Shown: piece by piece, positions 15,805 to 20,698 of the stretch
Position numbering within the stretch: position 1 is the first letter of the stretch
How the letters are laid out: every line of letters starts with the position of its first letter
Source: a bacterium
GTDB lineage: Bacteria > Spirochaetota > UBA4802 > UBA5550
DNA: 20,698 nucleotides
Assembly (NCBI GenBank): GCA_024224995.1
Contig: JAAENB010000501.1
Span: forward strand, 1 to 20,698
Direction of reading: 5' to 3'
Position numbers and translations under genes: made by a program
Notes under the pieces: model-generated
What the model was told of the DNA's origin: nothing
The model's database searches: none
The model's input: the letters and a program-made list of their open reading frames with translations, nothing else

Positions 15805-17031
15805 ATGAATGAAAATGAGAAATTAAGAGAGATAATCAGGCTTGGAGCGGAGCTGAATAATGTACAGGACGTAGATATCCTGCTGGAAAGAATACTGTAT
15901 GAAGCACGGACTTTTGTGGATGCAGACGCCGGGACTATCTATGTTCGCCAGGGAGATCACCTGGTATTTAGTCACGCGCAAAATGATACCAAGCAGCGGG
16001 AACTTCCACCGGGAGATAAACTGATTTATTCAACATTCAGTGTACCGCTGAATTTACGGTCCATAGCAGGATATGTAGCCACAACCGGCGAGATCTTAAA
16101 CATCCCTGATGTGTATCAAATAGCAGGGGATGCTCCATACCAGTTCTCTTCGGATTACGATAAACGGTCAAATTATAAGACAACATCAATGCTCACGGTA
16201 CCCTTAAAAACGGAACGGGGAGATATCATCGGGGTATTGCAGATTATCAATGCAATGGATCAGAATAAACAGCTGGTTTCTTTTGATAAAGAAGATGAGT
16301 TATATGTATTTCATTTTGCCACTACCGCCAGTATGGTACTGCAAAAAGCCCAGATGACCAGGACATTGCTGCTCCGGATGATACAGATGGCAGAAATGCG
16401 GGATCCGAAAGAAACAGGAGCACATGTTAACAGGGTTGGCGCCTATTCAGTAGCAATTTATGAGCGGTGGGCTCATAATCACAAGCTTCCCCAGGAACAG
16501 GTAGACCGTGAAAAGGATGTCTTGAGAATGGCAGCCATGCTTCATGATGCCGGAAAAGTTGCAATCTCGGACCTCATATTAAAGAAACCGGCCCGTTTTA
16601 CTGAAGAAGAATACGATATAATGAAGAGTCATACCTACCTGGGTTCCCGGATTTTTAAGGATAAAGAGTCATATTTTGATGAAGTAGCAGCGGATATTGC
16701 TCTTACCCATCATGAAAATTGGGACGGGACAGGCTATCCCGGGCGTGTAGACCTGGATACGGGAGAAGCGCTTAAAAAGAACGCGGAAGGCGGCGTACAG
16801 CTGCTAAAAGGGGAAGAAATTTCAATCTATGGCAGAATCGTGGCACTGGCGGATGTGTATGACGCGCTTTCGTCCAAACGGGTCTATAAAGATGCCTGGG
16901 ATGAAAATTCTGTATTGGATGAAATAAGAAAACTTTCCGGAACAAAATTTGATCCCCTGATAGTGGATGCTTTTTTTGAGTCCCTTGATGAAATAGGCGC
17001 CATAACAGCACGATATCCTGATAAAGATTAA
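15805..17031 (+). CDS. GAF-HD-GYP cyclic-di-GMP phosphodiesterase
   Basis: 408 residues from the ATG at 15805 (a TTG at 15793 is the alternative; GAGAGA precedes the ATG). Residues about 15-185 are a GAF sensor domain (ILNIPDVY, LTVPLKTERGDIIGVLQIIN). Residues about 195-395 are a complete HD-GYP domain: His207, the HD pair His247-Asp248, His276, HHENWDGTGYP (302-312) and Asp350 in ALADVYDALSS. Such enzymes degrade c-di-GMP, usually to GMP, in the cytosol, with GAF binding a ligand or mediating dimerisation. No membrane segment or receiver domain is present. It follows the MshEN adaptor gene on the same strand. Metal ligands all look intact, so it is probably active. Confidence 0.93.
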   Translation: MNENEKLREIIRLGAELNNVQDVDILLERILYEARTFVDADAGTIYVRQGDHLVFSHAQNDTKQRELPPGDKLIYSTFSVPLNLRSIAGYVATTGEILNIPDVYQIAGDAPYQFSSDYDKRSNYKTTSMLTVPLKTERGDIIGVLQIINAMDQNKQLVSFDKEDELYVFHFATTASMVLQKAQMTRTLLLRMIQMAEMRDPKETGAHVNRVGAYSVAIYERWAHNHKLPQEQVDREKDVLRMAAMLHDAGKVAISDLILKKPARFTEEEYDIMKSHTYLGSRIFKDKESYFDEVAADIALTHHENWDGTGYPGRVDLDTGEALKKNAEGGVQLLKGEEISIYGRIVALADVYDALSSKRVYKDAWDENSVLDEIRKLSGTKFDPLIVDAFFESLDEIGAITARYPDKD

Positions 17032-17065
17032 TATCAGGCCGCATTATTCTTTTTTTTATTTTTTT
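17017..17065 (+). terminator. Possible terminator for the HD-GYP gene
   Basis: CCTGATA (17017-17023) and TATCAGG (17032-17038) form a 7-base-pair stem overlapping the stop codon, followed after 11 bases by eight and then seven T residues. The gap before the T-run is longer than ideal. Confidence 0.4.
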
Positions 17066-17079
17066 AACAGGAACAGGTG

Positions 17080-17122
17080 AAAAAAATGGCTGCAGGAGGC
17101 TGAAAGATCAACCCCTGCAGCC
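17080..17122 (-). terminator. Intrinsic terminator for the glutamate-synthase-family gene
   Basis: GGCTGCAGG/CCTGCAGCC (17122-17114 and 17096-17088, minus strand) form a perfect 9-base-pair stem with a 17-base loop, followed one base later by seven T residues on the minus strand (17086-17080). It lies about 115 bases after the gene's stop. Confidence 0.75.
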
Positions 17123-17152
17123 AAATCTATTAATCAAAAGCTAGCACACAAG

Positions 17153-17172
17153 AGCCAGCAAAAGCCAGCAAA
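17153..17172. repeat. 10-base tandem duplication
   Basis: AGCCAGCAAA occurs twice in tandem in the non-coding stretch between the HD-GYP and glutamate-synthase-family genes. Confidence 0.9.
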
Positions 17173-17175
17173 TTA

Positions 17176-17216
17176 AGTAGAACTAAACATCTTGGGATCA
17201 ATATATTAGTTCTACT
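17176..17216. other. 11-base-pair inverted repeat in the 3' region of the glutamate-synthase-family gene
   Basis: AGTAGAACTAA (17176-17186) and TTAGTTCTACT (17206-17216) pair perfectly around a 19-base loop. No T-run follows on either strand, so it is a second 3' hairpin or a binding site rather than the terminator. It contains the same TTAGT/ACTAA word found three times upstream of the gene. Confidence 0.6.
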
Positions 17217-17237
17217 CAATAAATGCAAGTGTTTTTT

Positions 17238-18878
17238 TTAGCTATTAAGAATACTCTTAGCGCTTTCGTCTTCAGCATCAGTGATAAAAGAGATACCGGT
17301 TTCTGCTTCCGTTTCCCTGTTCGCAGAGAAAAGTTCTTTCCTGGAAAGCTGGTCCAGTGAGAATTTTCGAGCACCGGCCATTAATTGCTGGAGGCCGCCG
17401 GCAAGTTTGTCTGCCAGTGTCCATGAAGCAATGGCGCCATAGGGGATTTTTTCCATTTCATCTTTACCGATTTTTTCCTGGAGATCAAAATATCCGGAGA
17501 AGATGTCATCCACACGGATACCGTTTTCAAGAACGGTTTGCGGAAGTGCTTCCCAGTGGCCATGGATCTTTTCTTTTTTGTCGCTATGAAGAGCGCCTTC
17601 AATGTTGCATCCCAGGTACGCGGGGATCATTAAGGCTCTACCCATACAAACAAGTTTGGAGAAAGGAGAACCAAGAGCGAGCGCTTTATAGATATGATCT
17701 TCACGGGCAAAACCGCCGGCAAATGAAAGATCAACAACATCCGCGCCCTTGTCGGCAAGAATCTTAGCATATTCATATGCTTTTGAGTGGAGATGTATTG
17801 AAGGAACACCCCATGCTTCCATCATATTCCAGGGACTCATACCGGTTCCACCACCGGAACCGTCAATAGTAAGAAGGTCCAGTTTAGCGTCAGTAGCGAG
17901 TTTAATGGAAAGAGCAAGAGCTTCCATACCATAGGAACCGGTTTTGAGGGTGATTCTCTTGTAGCCGAGTCCTCTCAGGTAATCAACAGCTTTCATGAAT
18001 TCTCTTGTTACTTCTTCAGTACTGGTAAGATCGGTATATCCTAAGCGGCTGTGACGGGCAAAGGACTTAATGGCACCGCTTTTAAATGCTGCTTGCACTT
18101 CGGGCTTTGTAGGATCGGGATCTACAATATAGTCTCTTTCTTTGAGGAAGAGGGCATACTCAAGATCAGTAACCTGGATCTCGCCGCCAATAACTTTCGC
18201 GCCCTGGCCCCATTTCAGTTCCATGATCACTTTATCGCCGTATTTGTCGATGATATATTCGGCAACACCGTTCCTGGTATCTTCAACGTTCATTTGCACG
18301 ATTATCGCGCCATAGCCGTCATAATATCGTAAATAGGTTTCAATTCTTCTGTCCAGCTCAGGAGCTTTAATAATCTTTCCGCCTTCAAGAACTGATTCTT
18401 TGTCTACACCAACAACGTTCTCACCAACAACAATAGGGTATCCTACTAATGCTGCTCCAATAGCGAATGATTCCCAGTATTTTGCCGCGATGAAGGTAGA
18501 ACCTAAAGCGCCGGTCATAATAGGTACTCTATATTTTGTTTTGACTTCTCTACCGAATTCGCCTTCAATGCTTACGTTCGGGAATACACAATCATCGGCG
18601 TTGGTGGTCATATCCGAAGATATTCCATTTGCTCCGTAAACATAACCGTTTATCCGTAATGAATTATAAGAAACACCAACATGAGTGGTATTGGCGCTGC
18701 CCGCTGTAATAACTCCAAAATCTCTTGGGTAGAGCAGTTTTCTTCCTTTCATGCAAGAAACCCATGTTTCGCATTTTCCCTTACAATCAGCTCTACAAAG
18801 AGTACAAAGTCCCGATTCCGCGGGATTTCCCCTGTTAACAGTACCTAAAGCGTCATTTGTTTTTGGCCATTGAATCAT
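17238..18878 (-). CDS. FMN-binding glutamate-synthase-family enzyme (GltB central/FMN domain only)
   Basis: 546 residues with GGAGGAAG 7 bases before the ATG. The core is the GltS FMN-binding barrel (PF01645): GALGSTFIAAKYWESFAIGAALVGYPIVVGENVV-type region near residues 122-155, MELKWGQGAKVIGGEI-like segment, TIDGSGGGTGMSPWNM and the PSIHLHSKAYEYAK/CMGRALMIPAYLGCN region. The amidotransferase domain of full GltB is absent and no GltD partner is nearby. An N-terminal Cys cluster (Cys25-x2-Cys28-x3-Cys32-x3-Cys36, plus Cys42) suggests an iron-sulfur or zinc site. Free-standing members are often called FMN-binding glutamate synthase family and their reaction is mostly unknown; ferredoxin or another donor is possible. 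It lies downstream of a KaiC-like/XRE/cupin regulator on the same strand. Confidence 0.88.
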   Translation of the reverse strand: MIQWPKTNDALGTVNRGNPAESGLCTLCRADCKGKCETWVSCMKGRKLLYPRDFGVITAGSANTTHVGVSYNSLRINGYVYGANGISSDMTTNADDCVFPNVSIEGEFGREVKTKYRVPIMTGALGSTFIAAKYWESFAIGAALVGYPIVVGENVVGVDKESVLEGGKIIKAPELDRRIETYLRYYDGYGAIIVQMNVEDTRNGVAEYIIDKYGDKVIMELKWGQGAKVIGGEIQVTDLEYALFLKERDYIVDPDPTKPEVQAAFKSGAIKSFARHSRLGYTDLTSTEEVTREFMKAVDYLRGLGYKRITLKTGSYGMEALALSIKLATDAKLDLLTIDGSGGGTGMSPWNMMEAWGVPSIHLHSKAYEYAKILADKGADVVDLSFAGGFAREDHIYKALALGSPFSKLVCMGRALMIPAYLGCNIEGALHSDKKEKIHGHWEALPQTVLENGIRVDDIFSGYFDLQEKIGKDEMEKIPYGAIASWTLADKLAGGLQQLMAGARKFSLDQLSRKELFSANRETEAETGISFITDAEDESAKSILNS

Positions 18879-18919
18879 AGTAAATCTTCCTCCGTATATT
18901 TTTGTTAAATTTTACATTT

Positions 18920-18985
18920 ACTAAACAATTTGGTGCTGGATGTTAATATTACTAATATTTTAACCAAATATGTTAGCAATACTAA
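18920..18985. promoter_or_regulatory. Three TTAGT (ACTAA) motifs phased about 30 bases apart
   Basis: ACTAA starts at 18920, 18951 and 18981 (plus strand), spacing 31 and 30 bases, about three helical turns. The last two lie in matching 20-base stretches (18941-18960 and 18971-18990) that agree at 14 of 20 positions. The region sits between the regulator and the glutamate-synthase-family gene and could be an operator array. Function is inferred. Confidence 0.4.
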
Positions 18986-19047
18986 AAATACACAAGTAGA
19001 CTTGGGGGTGGAATGTTACAAACATGTAAATTAATAGGGGTTTGAAA

Positions 19048-20331
19048 CTAGAGCTGCAGGTAAATAAACTCGGTGTCGGTATCGACTCTGTTTTCCCAAT
19101 TGTCGATGAAGGATGACTTAATTAATATGGAGTCTCCTTTTTCCAGGAAGATGATTTCGTTGTCTATTGAAATAGAAAGAGAGCCCTGTACAACAGTAAT
19201 AAACTCGTTTCCTTTGTGGAGCAGGATTGGGCCTTCAATGGTTTTCCCGCCTTTTATGACAATGGAATAGGGTTTAACCGAAGAATTTTCGTCTTCCAAA
19301 AGCCGTGATATTGTGAGATTTCGATGTGATGATGTTATTTGTAATCCCTGTTTTGAGACCGTGTAATTACTATGGGCTTTTTGTGAGGATTCGGTCCCGA
19401 TAAAATGCTCGATAGGTTTATTAAATATCGAAGAGAGCTGTACCAGGGTATGGAGGGAAGGAGCGGTTATGCCGTTCTCTATCTGGGAAATGGCGCCCGG
19501 AGTCATGCCCAGGGACGATGCCAGTTCTGCCTGGGTTATTTTCATGATTTTGCGTTGTTCTTTAACTTTTTCGCCTATTTTGAAAATATCTTCGAATCGT
19601 TTGTCCTGAAACTGGATAGACTGGTTGATAATTTTAAAATAATTCGGCCCAATTTCATGGAACGACGGCCGGTCTTCCAGTTTTTTGATCTTCAGCTCAA
19701 AGTAATCGGAGTTTGTAGCCCGTAATGAAAAGACTATCTGGGTAATGTGGGTGATCCCCGCAATAAATTCTTTTGAATGGGCGTCTTTTTCAAATACCCA
19801 GTATGCCAGGGTATTGAGATTATAGAGTTTGGGACAGGTAAAGGCAAAGAAATCGAGTACTGCTGCTTCGTCTTTCCAGAGTTCGTTCATGCCGGTTAAA
19901 CTATCGAAAATGTAAAATGAACCGTCCTGGTTTTTGTTCTCAACTTCGTTGAGAATTTTTATAAATGAAGATGTGTCTTTAGGATTATCAACACAGATAA
20001 AATTTTCCGGGTTTGTATGATCTTCGTGGTAAAAATCAAGAAATACGGGATCGCTGTTTCCTTTTCCATGAGTAAAGGCGTCAATGAGTATAATGTTTTC
20101 TCCGGGAAAAATATAATCATATCTTTTGAATATTGTATGGGGAGAATAATTAAAGCTGATAAAGATGACTTTATCCCGAAAATCCTTGTTTTCCCGGAAG
20201 AAACTCCTGGTAAAATATTCTACGGGCACACCATTGGCGACCTGCCATACAACGTTATCACCAAGCTTTAATCCGCCGGTTAAATCATCGAGCTGCTTTG
20301 TTCCAGTGCTTATCATCTTTTCTTCTGCCAT
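19048..20331 (-). CDS. KaiC/RAD55-like domain fused to XRE helix-turn-helix and cupin (transcription regulator)
   Basis: 427 residues in three parts. Residues 6-240 resemble a KaiC/RAD55 RecA-type ATPase: ISTGTKQLDDLTGGLKLGD at the start and a Walker B-like FYIFDSLTGM near 139-148. The Walker A loop (GxxGxGKT) is replaced by VANGVPVEYF (31-40), with no Lys or Thr, so nucleotide hydrolysis is unlikely. Residues about 253-312 form an XRE/Cro-type helix-turn-helix (QRKIMKITQAELASSLGMTP). Residues about 355-425 form a cupin (LLHKGNEFITVVQGSLSI, EKGDSILI), a usual ligand sensor after XRE domains. A regulator that combines a dead ATPase scaffold with a ligand sensor is unusual. The start overlaps the upstream small gene by 19 bases with no Shine-Dalgarno, implying coupling. 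Confidence 0.85.
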   Translation of the reverse strand: MAEEKMISTGTKQLDDLTGGLKLGDNVVWQVANGVPVEYFTRSFFRENKDFRDKVIFISFNYSPHTIFKRYDYIFPGENIILIDAFTHGKGNSDPVFLDFYHEDHTNPENFICVDNPKDTSSFIKILNEVENKNQDGSFYIFDSLTGMNELWKDEAAVLDFFAFTCPKLYNLNTLAYWVFEKDAHSKEFIAGITHITQIVFSLRATNSDYFELKIKKLEDRPSFHEIGPNYFKIINQSIQFQDKRFEDIFKIGEKVKEQRKIMKITQAELASSLGMTPGAISQIENGITAPSLHTLVQLSSIFNKPIEHFIGTESSQKAHSNYTVSKQGLQITSSHRNLTISRLLEDENSSVKPYSIVIKGGKTIEGPILLHKGNEFITVVQGSLSISIDNEIIFLEKGDSILIKSSFIDNWENRVDTDTEFIYLQL

Positions 20332-20504
20332 GATTTAATTCTAAGTGCCATTTCTTCGTTATTTATAGTTCTGCCCTCATCAGAATCTTTTAACCCAAGC
20401 TCTACCATTCTCGCAAAAGCCAATTCTCGTAAAATTTCATCATAGCTGCTGTCATCAGGCTGTTTCCGGATTATTTTTATTATATTTTCTTTTGTGAGCG
20501 ACAT
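20313..20504 (-). CDS. Small antitoxin-like protein
   Basis: 63 residues beginning MSLTKENIIKIIRKQPDDSS. The pattern IxxxIRxxPDDxSYDEIxxELxxxRxxxxGLKDxxEGRxIxxEExxxRIKxW is that of small antitoxins usually encoded just before a ParE/RelE-type toxin. Here the next gene, overlapping by 19 bases, is the KaiC-like/XRE/cupin regulator, not a toxin. It has its own strong promoter and no Shine-Dalgarno, pointing to a leaderless message. The antitoxin link is by sequence pattern alone; it could have been taken over as a partner or co-regulator of the overlapping protein. Confidence 0.7.
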   Translation of the reverse strand: MSLTKENIIKIIRKQPDDSSYDEILRELAFARMVELGLKDSDEGRTINNEEMALRIKSWQKKR

Positions 20505-20510
20505 TTTATT

Positions 20511-20538
20511 AGAATATTAACAAGATAATAAATGTCAA
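20511..20538 (-). promoter_or_regulatory. Sigma70 promoter for the antitoxin-like gene, predicting a leaderless mRNA
   Basis: On the minus strand: perfect TTGACA (20538-20533), 16-base spacer, TATTCT (20516-20511), then 6 bases to the ATG at 20504. The likely start of transcription is at or beside the start codon. It probably drives the KaiC-like regulator as well. Confidence 0.65.
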
Positions 20539-20588
20539 GAGAAATAAATGAGGTAAAAGGAGCAAGGAAAAGAGGCCCAATGAGGGGA

Positions 20589-20698
20589 TTACAAGCCTTT
20601 GGACCCGCAGCTGCCGCAGGTAATGGTTTCTCCTTCATTGCTGCACAATAAAATTCTTTTGTCAATCTCTTCTTCGCTGATAGGCCGCGCCTCAAAAA
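20589..20698 (-). CDS. C-terminal end of a Cys-containing protein (runs off right edge)
   Basis: The minus strand carries an open frame from the edge to a TAA at 20591-20589, encoding 35 residues that end with ETITCGSCGSKGL. Three Cys in C-x8-C-x2-C spacing look like part of a zinc ribbon. The PISEEEIDKRILL stretch before it is helical and acidic. A longer frame on the same strand overlapping it is low-complexity and rejected. No family can be assigned from this fragment. Confidence 0.55.
   Translation of the reverse strand, partial: FEARPISEEEIDKRILLCSNEGETITCGSCGSKGL

Noticed and set aside
20566..20605. Minus-strand hairpin GGTCCAA/TTGGGCC followed by TCTTTTCC after the right-edge gene
   Set aside because: It needs a T-G pair, has an 18-base loop and only four T residues, too weak to call a terminator.
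20480..20695. Minus-strand 71-codon frame at the right edge
   Set aside because: It overlaps the antitoxin start and promoter and has an Ala/Pro-rich composition; the alternative frame ending in ITCGSCGSKGL is more protein-like.

Overview
This window looks like a bacterial chromosomal segment of moderate GC content with dense genes, good Shine-Dalgarno sequences and ordinary sigma70 promoters. It starts in the replication-origin type cluster (a possible recF tail, then dciA, remB, gyrB, gyrA) and runs into a more accessory region. That gene order, plus the free-standing FMN-binding glutamate-synthase-like enzyme, GH36 alpha-galactosidase, M55 D-aminopeptidase and c-di-GMP proteins, would suit a spirochaete-like anaerobe. 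The phylum is inference only; no rRNA or other decisive marker is present.

Layout. At the left edge (1-334, minus) is the 5' part of an AraC-type regulator with a multi-helix membrane sensor domain. Diverging from it is an operon: a possible 3' remnant of recF, dciA, remB, gyrB and gyrA, then a small two-helix membrane protein. At 5876-6553 lie a 46-residue zinc-ribbon protein whose ribosome binding site is buried in a long AU-rich hairpin, an intact Phd-type antitoxin, and a degraded VapC toxin. Next come an LDH2/MDH2-type dehydrogenase (6763-7872) converging on a small unknown protein (7892-8233), then a GH36 alpha-galactosidase overlapping an M55 D-aminopeptidase (8410-11479), which in turn overlaps, tail to tail, a 327-residue unknown protein. 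A PAP2 phosphatase and a DNA-binding/substrate-binding fusion regulator form a pair (12674-14500). A 61-residue unknown protein and a flavin-reductase-like protein diverge from a shared promoter region (14522-15470).

The most interesting blocks are at the right. At 15547-17031 a protein that is nothing but a c-di-GMP-binding MshEN domain sits just upstream of a GAF/HD-GYP phosphodiesterase: a compact receptor plus eraser pair. At 17238-20504 (minus) an antitoxin-like small protein overlaps a three-part protein (KaiC/RAD55-like domain with a lost Walker A motif, XRE helix-turn-helix, cupin), followed by an FMN-binding glutamate-synthase-family enzyme with regularly spaced TTAGT motifs in the gap between them. 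The C-terminal end of a Cys-containing protein lies at the right edge.

Two themes recur. First, three genes (both antitoxin-like genes and the PAP2 gene) have no Shine-Dalgarno and a good promoter whose -10 box lies only 6-7 bases before the start codon, so they are probably read from leaderless mRNAs. Second, there are signs of decay and rearrangement: vapC and possibly recF survive only as fragments.
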